A stretch of 64,000 nt of DNA from JAWKRB01 sp041389885 (lineage in GTDB: Bacteria > Myxococcota_A > Polyangia > Polyangiales > Ga0077539): NCBI GenBank assembly GCA_041389885.1, contig JAWKRB010000010.1, forward strand, positions 1 to 64,000. Reading direction: 5' to 3'. The position numbers were made by a program, and so were the translations under genes. Below, in pieces: positions 30,705-40,240 of this stretch. How positions within the stretch are numbered: the stretch's first letter is position 1; every line of letters begins with the position of its first letter. The notes beneath the pieces were generated by a model. That model was not told where the DNA came from. It searched no databases and worked only from the letters and a program-made list of their open reading frames with translations.

Positions 30705-31025
30705 TCAGGTCGACGAGCCGCCGGAGGAGCTGGGCGTGCTCGGGGCGCTCGGCGCGCTGGGCGCCGCGGCGCTGTCGCTCGAGGCGCTCGTGGTGGTGGT
30801 GGTGCTGGAGGTCGGGGTGCTCTTCGTGGCGCCCTTGTTCGAGCCGCCGGAGTACGCGTCGGCGTACCAGCCGCTGCCTCGGAGGATGAAGTTCCCCGAG
30901 GTGATCAGCCGGGAGGCCGCCTCGGCGTTGCAGGCGGGGCAGGTGCGGATCGCGTCTTCGGTGATGCGCTGAACGCGCTCGAACTCGTGGTTGCAGGCTG
31001 CGCAGCGGTAGTTGTACGTCGGCAT
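30705..31025 (-). CDS. FmdB-family zinc ribbon protein
   Basis: 106-residue protein with the FmdB-type zinc ribbon (MPTYNYRCAACNHEFERVQ and CPACNAEA): two CxxC pairs bind zinc. The second half is a Ser/Thr/Ala/Pro-rich low-complexity tail. Family members are putative regulators, function unproven. The 3' end abuts the convergent halogenase-like gene by one base. Confidence 0.9.
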   Translation of the reverse strand: MPTYNYRCAACNHEFERVQRITEDAIRTCPACNAEAASRLITSGNFILRGSGWYADAYSGGSNKGATKSTPTSSTTTTTSASSDSAAAPSAPSAPSTPSSSGGSST

Positions 31026-31059
31026 GGCGGCTGACGGGTAAACCCCGTTCGCGGCTCCG

Positions 31060-31878
<819 letters not shown>

Positions 31879-31900
31879 GCGGTTGTTCTCCGAGAGGCTT

Positions 31901-32296
31901 TCAGTTCGCGTTGTCGACGCTGAGTTCGGGGAGGTGCTGCGAGACGGCCATGGACATGTCGTCGACCACCGCCTGGAGCTCGTTCTGATCGAGGTTGTCG
32001 AGGGGCAGCGCCGCGGTGAGGTACACCCCGTCGTCGGCGATGGAGAACGACGAGTGGAGCAGGGCCGTTCCGTTCAACCGCAGGAGCGACTCGAAGAGCG
32101 CCGCGCGCTTCTCGCTGCCCGCCGCGGGGAGCGGGCCGGCCTTGAGCCGAAACACCACGAGCGGCGGCTCCACCTTGATCACCAGGCTGTGGGACAGCGT
32201 GGTGTGCACGTCGACGAGGTACATCCCCCCGCCGAGGTCGGAGTAATTGATCTCGCTGCTCTGGAGGTACCGTTCAACGTCGTCGACGCTTCGCAT
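31901..32296 (-). CDS. YbjN-like domain protein
   Basis: 131-residue acidic soluble protein of the YbjN/secretion-chaperone-like fold (VERYLQSSEINYSDLGGGMYLVD; FESLLRLNGTALLHSSFSI). ATG 32296 begins the conserved part. It is probably co-transcribed with pspA and may assist or regulate it; this is inferred from adjacency. It is divergent from deoD with 74 bases between. Confidence 0.78.
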   Translation of the reverse strand: MRSVDDVERYLQSSEINYSDLGGGMYLVDVHTTLSHSLVIKVEPPLVVFRLKAGPLPAAGSEKRAALFESLLRLNGTALLHSSFSIADDGVYLTAALPLDNLDQNELQAVVDDMSMAVSQHLPELSVDNAN

Positions 32297-32370
32297 AGGT
32301 GGTGGCGCTCCCTGTTGTGAGGGGCGAGACGGTAGCACAGCCCAGAGACGGTGTTACCCTCTGCGACCTC

Positions 32371-33087
32371 ATGAGCACCCCTCACATTGGCGCCGAGCCT
32401 GGAGATTTCGCGGACGTCGTCTTGATGCCGGGCGATCCGCTGCGGGCGAAATACATCGCGGAGAAGTTTCTCACCGGGGTCCGCCAGGTGACCGCGGTGC
32501 GCAACATGCTGGGCTTCACCGGCGAATTTCGGGGGCGCAGGGTCTCGGTGATGGGGCACGGCATGGGCATGCCGTCGATCTCGATCTACGCGACGGAGCT
32601 GTTCAAGTTCTACGGGGTGAAGACCATCCTGCGCGTGGGGAGCTGCGGCGCCCTCGCGGCGGACGTGAAGCTCCGTGACGTGATCATCGCGAGCGCGGCG
32701 GGCACCGACAGCAAGGTGAACCGCATCCGGCTGCTGGGCCACGACCTCCCCGCGGTGGCCGACTTCGGGCTCATGCGCCGGGCGGTCGAGGCCGCCGAGC
32801 GCCTGGGGCGCAGCGTGCGCGTGGGCCCGGTCTTCTCGTCGGACCTCTTCTATCACCCGCAAGAGGGCCTCTGGGACGCGATGGAGAAGTACGGGCTCCT
32901 CGGCGTCGAGATGGAGGTGGCGGCGCTCTACCCCATCGCCGCCGAGTACAACGCCCGCGCGCTGGGGATCCTCACGGTGTCGGACCACATCCGCCTCGGC
33001 ACGCACCTCAGCGCCGAGCAGCGGCAGAGCACCTTCGACGACATGATCGAGGTCGCCCTCGAGGTCGCGCACGCCGAGACGGCGTAG
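32371..33087 (+). CDS. deoD: Purine-nucleoside phosphorylase (DeoD type)
   Basis: 238-residue trimer-of-dimers phosphorylase that splits purine (deoxy)nucleosides with phosphate in nucleotide salvage. Visible signatures: VLMPGDPLRAKYIAE (phosphate site), GHGMGMPS, LRVGSCGAL (family signature), GVEMEVAALY (ribose site) and SDHI with the catalytic Asp. Length matches DeoD. ATG 32371 was chosen; the longer reading adds 24 poorly conserved residues. Confidence 0.96.
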   Translation: MSTPHIGAEPGDFADVVLMPGDPLRAKYIAEKFLTGVRQVTAVRNMLGFTGEFRGRRVSVMGHGMGMPSISIYATELFKFYGVKTILRVGSCGALAADVKLRDVIIASAAGTDSKVNRIRLLGHDLPAVADFGLMRRAVEAAERLGRSVRVGPVFSSDLFYHPQEGLWDAMEKYGLLGVEMEVAALYPIAAEYNARALGILTVSDHIRLGTHLSAEQRQSTFDDMIEVALEVAHAETA

Positions 33088-33214
33088 AGGCGACGCCCAA
33101 CCCCGGCGACGGGCGCGCGGTAGCGCGGGAGGTGGGCGACGCCCGCGTCATCGCGCGACGCAGAGCGTCACCGCGCGACGGCTCTCGACACCTGCGCCGA
33201 AGCGGTATACGCGC

Positions 33215-33976
33215 ATGGACTCCATGAAGAAGCACGTCGTAACGGGGCTGTACACGTACGCCGAGTTCGGGGTGGTGCTCACGAGCTTTCTCCCGATCAT
33301 GGCGCTGTCGCACCTGCGGCACCGGGGCGACCCGACGCAGCGCAAGCCGGGGCGCTGGCTCCGGCGGTTGGGGCGCACGGCGACGCGCATCCAGCCGCTG
33401 TGGAAGTTCTCCGTCGAGGGCGAGCGCCCCGCGGACATCGACCACAAGGCCTACGTGGTCATCGCCAACCACGAGTCGACCGCCGACCCCTTTCTGCTCT
33501 CGTGGCTCCCCTGGGACATGCGCTGGGTCGCGAAGGCCGAGCTCTTCAAGCCGCCCTTCGTGGGGTGGGCGATGAGGTTCGGGGGAGACATTCCGCTGCG
33601 GCGGGGCGATGGAGACAGTGTGCGGGTCACCATGGCCGAGTGCGAGCGGGCGCTCGCGGCGGGCATCTCGGTGATGATGTTCCCCGAGGGCACGCGCTCG
33701 AAGGACGGGGCGCTGCTGGCCTTCAAAGACGGCGCGTTTCGCCTCGCGATCAGCGCGGGCGTGCCGGTGCTCCCCGTGGCCATCGCGGGCACGAAGGACA
33801 TGCGCCCCAAGCACTCCAAGTGGTTCGGCAAGGCCAACGCGGGCGCGCGTATCCTCGCCCCGGTGCCCACCGCGGGCATGACCCTCGACGACGTCCCCAC
33901 GCTCCGCGACCGCTGCCGCGACCTCATCGGCGAGGCGCTCCCCGACCTGCGCACGCGCTACGGCTACTCGAGCTGA
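33215..33976 (+). CDS. plsC: 1-acyl-sn-glycerol-3-phosphate acyltransferase
   Basis: 253-residue membrane acyltransferase of phospholipid synthesis. The catalytic NHESTAD motif (HX4D, His86-Asp91) and substrate-binding FPEGTRSKDG (about 157-166) are intact, with PVAIAG near the third/fourth motif. An N-terminal hydrophobic segment (FGVVLTSFLPIMAL) anchors it. No partner gene is linked; start ATG 33215. Confidence 0.92.
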   Translation: MDSMKKHVVTGLYTYAEFGVVLTSFLPIMALSHLRHRGDPTQRKPGRWLRRLGRTATRIQPLWKFSVEGERPADIDHKAYVVIANHESTADPFLLSWLPWDMRWVAKAELFKPPFVGWAMRFGGDIPLRRGDGDSVRVTMAECERALAAGISVMMFPEGTRSKDGALLAFKDGAFRLAISAGVPVLPVAIAGTKDMRPKHSKWFGKANAGARILAPVPTAGMTLDDVPTLRDRCRDLIGEALPDLRTRYGYSS

Positions 33977-34062
33977 GCCCTGCCGAGCGCCCCCCTCCCA
34001 CACGCGGCGCGCCACCTCCTGCCCCCCTTCGACGCCCCATGCTCCCAGCCCTCGACGCATCG

Positions 34063-34518
34063 ATGAGACACCATGAAGGGCGAGCTCGCCCCCTCCGCGC
34101 CCTCGCCCGACGCCGGGCCGCGCGTCGCGACCCGCGGTGGCGCACAACCGCGCTGACGCTGACCGCGCTGCTCGGGGCGTGCGGCGGCGCGAGCCCTCAG
34201 GGCGGGAGCGACGCCGGGGTCGACGCGGCCGCCGTCGTCACCCGCGCCCCGTACGAGCGCTGCGCGATCGACCTCGAGGCGTGCAGCGGGGGCGCGCAGT
34301 GCGCCCACGTGAACGCCTACGGAGGAGACTCCGGCGCGTACTGCGCCCCGCCCTGCGGTGACCGCGGTCAGTGCCCCGCGCGCGTCGACGGGGGCTTCGC
34401 GATGTGCGTCGGCGAACGATGCGTGGAGAGCTGCACCTCGAACGCCTGCGCCCCAGGCTTTCACTGCCACCTGACGGGCGTGCCCGAGCTTCGAATCTGC
34501 CTGCCCGACCGCCCCTGA
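34063..34518 (+). CDS. Small Cys-rich lipoprotein
   Basis: 151-residue secreted lipoprotein: Arg-rich n-region, hydrophobic core and lipobox (TALTLTALLGAC), then an Asp/Ala linker and 14 or so Cys in short spacing (CSGGAQCAHV, CAPPCGDRGQC, CVESCTSNACAPGFHC). Function unknown. The start could also be ATG 34039. It converges on the kinase-PilZ gene with a 22-base gap. Confidence 0.7.
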   Translation: MRHHEGRARPLRALARRRAARRDPRWRTTALTLTALLGACGGASPQGGSDAGVDAAAVVTRAPYERCAIDLEACSGGAQCAHVNAYGGDSGAYCAPPCGDRGQCPARVDGGFAMCVGERCVESCTSNACAPGFHCHLTGVPELRICLPDRP

Positions 34519-34540
34519 CCGGTCGCAGCGCGTGCCCGCG

Positions 34541-35872
34541 CTACCGCGGCGCCCCCTCCGCGTCGAGCAGCGTGACGCTGCTCACCGACCGGTCCGGGTC
34601 GAGCATCCAGTCGACGTAGGACCTCAGAGCCAGCGAGAAGGACTCGGAGGGATCGACCCACGTGATCCCCATGGCGACGCGACCTCGGCCCTCACGGCAC
34701 CAGCAGACGAGCGCCTCCACCTGAGCGACCTCGCCGTCGAGCGGGAGCGCGAAGCGGACCGTCATACGCTCCCCCGCCGCCAGCCGCTGACGCGCGATGA
34801 GGAGCATGCCGCCCTCGGAGACGTCTTCGCTCCGCCCGTCGAAGACCCTGCCGCTCGCGATGATACGAACGGGGGTGGCGTAGACGGCCCGGTTATGGCG
34901 CCGATCGTGCGCGCTGCGGACCCCAGAGAGGCCCTCGAGGAGCGGGGCGCGCGTCTCCAGCGGGAGGTCCATCGCGACGCGCTTGAGCTCCTCGTGCACG
35001 TCCCTCATCGAGGCCGGGCGATCGACGCGGCGGTTCGCGATCATCCTCGAGATGAGCTGGGCCAGATCGCTCGGCACGCCCTCGACGATCTTGCTGACGC
35101 TGCGGGGCACGGCGGTGTGATGGAGGTTGTGGAGGCGCTGCGGCCAGTCTACGCCGTAGGGCAGCTCACCGCTCAGCAGCTCGAACATCAACACGCCCAG
35201 GCTGAAGATGTCGGACTCGTACCCGATCTCCTCGTGGAGCGCCATGAGCTGCTCGGGCGACATGTACTCGATCGTCCCGAGGATCTCCCCCCGGGTCGTG
35301 AGGCGATCGACCGGCTCGGAGAACAGGTCTGCCCCCGCGTCGTCGGTGGGCTCCCAGGGGAGATCGCGCCGCGCCGAGACGCCGAAATCGAGGAGAACGG
35401 CTCGCGCATTGCCGTCCGACGGCGCCGTGATGAAGACGTTCGCGGGCTTGATGTCACGATGAACGATCCTGAGTTCGTGAAGCCGCGCGAGCGTGTCTGA
35501 GACCTCGATGAAGATCGGAAGGGCGTCCTCGACGCTCATTCTCCCGTTCGAGACCAGGAGCCCGTCGAGGGGGCGACCGATCAGGTACTCCATCACCAGG
35601 AAGGGCCCGTAGGTCGTGCAGAATCCGCTGTCGCGAAGCTCGACCGAGCCCGTGCCCGCGGCGAGCTCCAGCAGGGCCCGCTCCCTCGCCATTCGGGCGA
35701 GGTACTCGCTGTGATGGAGCTTGTCTTTGGGGAGCACCTTGATCGCCACGCGGTGACCGGTGTCGACGTGGTTCGCGTCGAAGATGTCGCTCATGCCTCC
35801 CTTCGCGCGCAGTCGCCGAACGCGATAGGCACTGCCAACCGTCGTCCCCTCAACCCGTCGATCTTCCTTCAT
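34541..35872 (-). CDS. Ser/Thr protein kinase fused to a PilZ-like domain
   Basis: 443-residue cytoplasmic kinase. The catalytic domain (about 13-290) has VAIK (Lys45), HRDIKPANV and DFGVSAR; the Gly loop (LRAKGGMSD) departs from the usual GxGxxG. Residues about 325-430 look like a PilZ domain (RAVYATPVRIIAS...EDVSEGGMLL...MGITWVD), a c-di-GMP-binding fold. The strict RxxxR/DxSxxG signature is partly kept (DVSEGG), so binding is possible but unproven. No transmembrane segment is seen. The fusion suggests c-di-GMP control of phosphorylation. Confidence 0.88.
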   Translation of the reverse strand: MKEDRRVEGTTVGSAYRVRRLRAKGGMSDIFDANHVDTGHRVAIKVLPKDKLHHSEYLARMARERALLELAAGTGSVELRDSGFCTTYGPFLVMEYLIGRPLDGLLVSNGRMSVEDALPIFIEVSDTLARLHELRIVHRDIKPANVFITAPSDGNARAVLLDFGVSARRDLPWEPTDDAGADLFSEPVDRLTTRGEILGTIEYMSPEQLMALHEEIGYESDIFSLGVLMFELLSGELPYGVDWPQRLHNLHHTAVPRSVSKIVEGVPSDLAQLISRMIANRRVDRPASMRDVHEELKRVAMDLPLETRAPLLEGLSGVRSAHDRRHNRAVYATPVRIIASGRVFDGRSEDVSEGGMLLIARQRLAAGERMTVRFALPLDGEVAQVEALVCWCREGRGRVAMGITWVDPSESFSLALRSYVDWMLDPDRSVSSVTLLDAEGAPR

Positions 35873-36054
35873 CCCCCCCCCTGCGAAGCAAGAATCTTCC
35901 CCGGCTGTCGACGGTCACACCGGAGTTTCGTTCTGTCAAGCCGAGCGGCCGCCTCGCCTTCTCAGGAACACATCCCGCTACACGCCTCGAAGCGAGCGGC
36001 GCGATCGCCGCCGCGACCTCCTCGGCGAGGCGCTCCCCGACCTTCGCGCGACGG

Positions 36055-37194
36055 CTACGAGCGCTGAGCCACCCACTCGCAGATCGCCTGCCCCACCGCC
36101 GGCTGCCACCGCCCTCGGCCCCGCGCCGCGAAGGAGTCCTCGGCGCGCGCGAAGTCTGCGAAGCCGTGGTCGGCGCGGGGCACCTCGGCGAAGTCTCCGC
36201 CCGTGAGCGCCGCGATGCGCGCGTGCTCGTCGCGGTCGCTCGCCCAGTCGCTCGCGCCCCACATCGCGAGCACCGGCACGCGCAGCGCGCGCAGCGCCAC
36301 GGACGGGTCCTCGCGGTCGACCGCGCGCCAGTACGCGAGCGCGCGGCCGAACCATCGCGCGCCGTCGAAGCCGCTCCACGCACGCGCGCGATCTCCTTGC
36401 AGCGCAAGGGTCTCTGCGCCGTCGAGGAGCGCCGTCCAGCACGCCAGCACCTCCCGCGCGAGGGCCTCGGCGTCGGGCGCGCGCGCGAGGGCGAGCTGGC
36501 GACGCAGGTTCGCGTCGAGGTACGCGCGCCACGGGTCGATCCCCGCGCCGTACATCACCACCCCGCGCACCCGCGGGTCTCGGTGCGCGACCGCCGCGGC
36601 GTGCATCGCGCCGAGGGAGTGGCCGAGCAGCAGCACGCTCGCTCCAGGCGTGGCGGCGAGGGCCGCGGCGAGGTCCTCGCGGTCGTCGTCCCAGCGCGCG
36701 GATCCTGGGTCGTCGCCGTCGCTGTCGCCCGCGCCGAAGCGCTCCACGCGCATCACCGCGAGGCCCGCGCCCGCGAGGTCGCGCACGAGCCCTCGGAGGG
36801 GATCGTCGTCAGAACCACCCGTCCGCTCGATGGAGCCCGTGTCGGCGCCCTGCGCGTAGAGCACCGTGGCGCGCGGCGCGTCGGGGGTCACCAGGATCGT
36901 GCGGAGCGAGCGCCCGTCGCGGGAGAGCGATCCGTACACGGTGGTGAGGCCGGGGTGAGACTCTTCGGGGAGCGCGTCGGGGGTGAGCGAGAGGGCGCGG
37001 GTGTCACCGCCGCGGGTCACCCGGAGCGTGACCGAGACCCCTGCGCGGCAGCGAGATAGAGACGTCCTGGCGGCGTCGAGGAGGTCGCCGGGGAGGATGC
37101 CGGCGCGCGCCGCGGGGCTGTCGGGGGCCACGGCGCGCACGAGGGCGCGAGGGTCGTCAGAGAGCAGCAGCCCCAGGCGGCCGCGGCGAAGCAC
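36055..37194 (-). CDS. PDZ-like / alpha-beta hydrolase protein
   Basis: 379-residue protein. It begins at GTG 37194, overlapping the stop of the upstream gene (TAGTG). Residues about 15-60 look like a PDZ domain (AVAPDSPAARAGILPGDLLDA). An alpha/beta hydrolase follows, with nucleophile motif GHSLGAMHAAA, a later Asp (WGASDWASD) and the catalytic His in RADHGFADFA. No signal peptide is evident. Coupling to the esterase-like lipoprotein gene suggests they act on related esters or peptides; the substrate is unknown. Confidence 0.8.
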   Translation of the reverse strand: MLRRGRLGLLLSDDPRALVRAVAPDSPAARAGILPGDLLDAARTSLSRCRAGVSVTLRVTRGGDTRALSLTPDALPEESHPGLTTVYGSLSRDGRSLRTILVTPDAPRATVLYAQGADTGSIERTGGSDDDPLRGLVRDLAGAGLAVMRVERFGAGDSDGDDPGSARWDDDREDLAAALAATPGASVLLLGHSLGAMHAAAVAHRDPRVRGVVMYGAGIDPWRAYLDANLRRQLALARAPDAEALAREVLACWTALLDGAETLALQGDRARAWSGFDGARWFGRALAYWRAVDREDPSVALRALRVPVLAMWGASDWASDRDEHARIAALTGGDFAEVPRADHGFADFARAEDSFAARGRGRWQPAVGQAICEWVAQRS

Positions 37195-39896
37195 TACTCG
37201 GTGACCTCGAGGGTCTCGGGGGCGCGCACGCGGTAGCTGCGGTCGATGTAGTCGTAGAGGTCGAGGAAGTACCGCTCCATCTGCGCGTTGCCCACAGGAG
37301 AGTCGGTGTAGAACGTGCCGCGGATGCACCCGTCGGGCTGACGACACCGGCCGTCGGGGAACACCATGATGAACTTCTGCGGGCGCCGCCACGAGGGCAG
37401 CGAGGCGCTCGACATGAAGTTGCCCACGATGAGTCCCGTGGCCACGAGCTGCTGCGGCTCCATGCCGTACCCGTGGAGGAAGTACACCACGGGGTAGCGC
37501 AGGTCGCGGTTCGCCGGGTCGTGGTAGCCCGGCGGGAGGTACACGCTCACCGGGCCCGTGCGCCCGGTGGCCTCGGAGCGGAAGTCGAAGGTGCAGAAGT
37601 GCCCCGTCGCGCAGCGTCCCTCGTTGTCGACCTCGGTGGTGTACTGCTCCACCCGGCGGTCGCCGCCCGGCCAGCGCGCCTGCATCCAGTAGAGCCCGGC
37701 GAACATGCGGTTGGTGATCTGGGGGATGGTGCCGACGTGGCCGCCGTCGCCGTCGATGAGCTGACCGGGCATCGCGTCGGGGGTGCCGTAGCGCAGCATC
37801 GCGGTGCCGGGCACCCGCGCCCAGTCGATGGTGTCGTAGGGGAAGTTCGTCTCGGGCACGCGCCCCGCGCCGATGGGCGCGAAGTTGTTGAAATAGTGCA
37901 GCGAGCGGCCGCGCTGCGCGAGGGAGCCCACGAAGTGGTTCGACACCGTGCCGAAGAGGAAGAGGTCGCGGGTGCCGCCGTCGACCCAGAAGTCGAGGCG
38001 GTTGAGCGAGTCGAGGGGCATGCGCGCCACGGTGTTGCGCGGGCCGACGTCCCAGAAGCGCCGGGTGCCCGGCGTGGTGTCGAAGCGCCCGTTGCCCTCG
38101 CCGAGGTCGTACGGACACGTACGACCCGCGGGGCACGCCACGCCGTCGACGCCGACGTCCTCGAAGGGCTCGCCCATTTCGTAGACGAAGTTCCCCTCGG
38201 TGCCCCCGGGGTTGAACTGCCGGTCGTAGTCGTCGCCCGCGGGGTCGGGGTTGGTCCTCGCGTCGTAGCCCGGCTCCATGGACGAGGGCACGCCGTCGGC
38301 GCCCGTGTCCTGCCAGGGCTCGTAGAACTGCCGGAGCACGGGCTCGCCGCGGTCGCGACGTCCGTTGCGGTTCACGTCCACCGCGAGGGAGACCTCCATG
38401 GGGTAGTACCCGCGGCCGCCGTCCCAGAGCCCGCGGCGGTTGGGCTCGTGGGTGCCGTCGCAGAAGGTCACCACCGGGAGCGTTCCGTCGGGGTTGAAGT
38501 CCCGGTCGAACCAGTTCATCAGCGTGACCGGGTTCGCGCAGCGCTCGTTGTTCGTGCGCGTCCCCTCGGTGGTGGGCACGCCCATGGGCTGCACGCCGTC
38601 GCTCCCCGAGGGGACGATGGCGTTGCCGAACATCCGCGTGAGGTCCCGGAAGATCTGCGTGTACGACTCGCGGTCGAAGGTGCCGCCCTGACCGCCCCAG
38701 CCGTCGGGGAAGAACCACTCCTCGAAGTGCTGCTGCCGCTCGAAGAGGTCGGTCACGGGCGGCGTGCGGGTGATCGACGCGCCCATCTCGCACGCGGCGG
38801 GGTTCATCGCCCGCTCGGCCGCCGTGCAGAAGCCCGCGACGTGATAGTCGTGGATGTAGTGGAGCTGGTAGTTCCAGTCGACGGGGCCGCCGAGGGGGGC
38901 GACGAAGTCGAAGCGGTCGGGGTTGCGCGTGCCGATCGACGCCGCGCCCGCCGCGCCCATGCTCACCCCGAGGATGGAGTGGTACGTGAAGCGCCGCTGG
39001 CGCGTGCGCGTGCCCAGGCCCGTGCGGATCACCGCCTGCCAGGTGCCCAGCCGCGGCGCCGAGAAGGTCATCGCGCGCCCGTCATCGGTGAGGTGCGCGT
39101 CGGCCACGGGCACCACCCGCGGCGTCGGGTGCAGCGCGGAGCTGTACACGAACTCGACCTGCAGCTCGTAGCCCGTGGGCACCCGCGTCGGGTTCACCGG
39201 GACCGTGAAGGGCACCTCGCGCGGGAGCCGCGTGAGCTGCGGGTCGAAGCGCACCGCGGGGCCGATCGCGGTGTACCCCTCGGGGAGCGCCTGCGTCGCG
39301 CAGGCGATCGAGACCTCCATCGCGGGGATCTCCGTCGCGAGCATCGGCAGCGACACCGACGCCTCGGCGAGGGGGGAGCCCGAGGTGCCGCGCACGATCG
39401 CGCCCGCGGTGAGCATCCCCGTGGTCGCCGGGGTGTTCATCGGACACTCGGGCAGCGCCGTGGGCGCCACGGTCACCGCGAGCGACGCGTTGCCGATCGT
39501 CACCGTGGTGGTGCCCGCGGCGACGGCGGTGATGTCGACGTTCGCCGTCGACGTGCGCGAGATGACGGTCACGCGCTCGGCGCTCGCCGTGGCCACCGCC
39601 GCGTTCTCGACGCGCACCGCGAAGGGCGCGGGCACGCAGCGGTCGCGCGCCGTGCGAAGGACCACCGTCGCGCGCTGCCCCGGCGCGAGGTACAGCGCCC
39701 GGGGATACACCGTCTCGTCGGTGGGGCGCTCGGCGCCGCAGCCCGTGTCGTCGGGGGTGACCTTCGCGTCGTCGACCGCGTCGGTCGCGACGTCGGCGAC
39801 GTCGAGGCGCGAGGCGTCGGGGAGCAGCGAGGTGGCGGTGGTCTCGCAGGCGGCGAGGAGCGCGAAGGGCGCGAGAAGCGAAGGGCGTAGGTTCAC
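37194..39896 (-). CDS. Esterase-like lipoprotein with apparently permuted catalytic domain
   Basis: 900-residue lipoprotein (GTG 39896; signal LLAPFALLAAC). An Ig-like domain (about 70-145) precedes another beta-rich region. The esterase-D/feruloyl-esterase-type fold is present but in unusual order: nucleophile elbow GVSMG (Ser312) first, then an Asp motif DGGTRD (Asp644), then GGHVG (His720), and only at the C-terminus the part that normally begins the domain, YLPPGYHD...VVYFLHGYG (oxyanion loop 808-811) to YIDRSYRV. Between 350 and 620 is a long Asp/Gly-rich insert. It is probably exported and anchored. Confidence 0.82.
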   Translation of the reverse strand: MNLRPSLLAPFALLAACETTATSLLPDASRLDVADVATDAVDDAKVTPDDTGCGAERPTDETVYPRALYLAPGQRATVVLRTARDRCVPAPFAVRVENAAVATASAERVTVISRTSTANVDITAVAAGTTTVTIGNASLAVTVAPTALPECPMNTPATTGMLTAGAIVRGTSGSPLAEASVSLPMLATEIPAMEVSIACATQALPEGYTAIGPAVRFDPQLTRLPREVPFTVPVNPTRVPTGYELQVEFVYSSALHPTPRVVPVADAHLTDDGRAMTFSAPRLGTWQAVIRTGLGTRTRQRRFTYHSILGVSMGAAGAASIGTRNPDRFDFVAPLGGPVDWNYQLHYIHDYHVAGFCTAAERAMNPAACEMGASITRTPPVTDLFERQQHFEEWFFPDGWGGQGGTFDRESYTQIFRDLTRMFGNAIVPSGSDGVQPMGVPTTEGTRTNNERCANPVTLMNWFDRDFNPDGTLPVVTFCDGTHEPNRRGLWDGGRGYYPMEVSLAVDVNRNGRRDRGEPVLRQFYEPWQDTGADGVPSSMEPGYDARTNPDPAGDDYDRQFNPGGTEGNFVYEMGEPFEDVGVDGVACPAGRTCPYDLGEGNGRFDTTPGTRRFWDVGPRNTVARMPLDSLNRLDFWVDGGTRDLFLFGTVSNHFVGSLAQRGRSLHYFNNFAPIGAGRVPETNFPYDTIDWARVPGTAMLRYGTPDAMPGQLIDGDGGHVGTIPQITNRMFAGLYWMQARWPGGDRRVEQYTTEVDNEGRCATGHFCTFDFRSEATGRTGPVSVYLPPGYHDPANRDLRYPVVYFLHGYGMEPQQLVATGLIVGNFMSSASLPSWRRPQKFIMVFPDGRCRQPDGCIRGTFYTDSPVGNAQMERYFLDLYDYIDRSYRVRAPETLEVTE

Positions 39897-39951
39897 GGCG
39901 GGCAGAGTCTAGCTCAGGTCGCGCGGCGCGCGTGCGGCGCGGCGTCCGCGG

Positions 39952-40227
39952 TTATCGCGAGCACTCGCTCACGCAGCTGAAGCGGTTGAAGTCACAGTCG
40001 TGCTCGCACGAGTCGGCGATGGACTGCATGTTGGGCGACCACGCCTGCGGGCGGCACGCCTGGCGACACGCCCGCTCGATCTGCCGGCAGATGGCCTCGC
40101 AGTTGACCCGCACGGTGAGCCGGGCCTGCACCTGCACGGCGCCCTCGACCCGCACCTCGGGCGGCGGAGACGCCGACGCGCAGCCCGCGAAGACGACGGC
40201 GATCACGGCGCGCGAGGCGGTTCCCAT
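39952..40227 (-). CDS. Small Cys-rich lipoprotein
   Basis: 91-residue lipoprotein with signal and lipobox (ASRAVIAVVFAGC) and nine or so Cys in a helical-hairpin spacing (CEAICRQIERACRQACRP; CEHDCDFNRFSCVSEC), the CxxxC pattern of small disulphide-stapled proteins. Function unknown. Its start lies 14 bases from the left end of the fold-back element at 40241. Confidence 0.7.
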   Translation of the reverse strand: MGTASRAVIAVVFAGCASASPPPEVRVEGAVQVQARLTVRVNCEAICRQIERACRQACRPQAWSPNMQSIADSCEHDCDFNRFSCVSECSR

Positions 40228-40240
40228 GCGAGGGTTGTAG

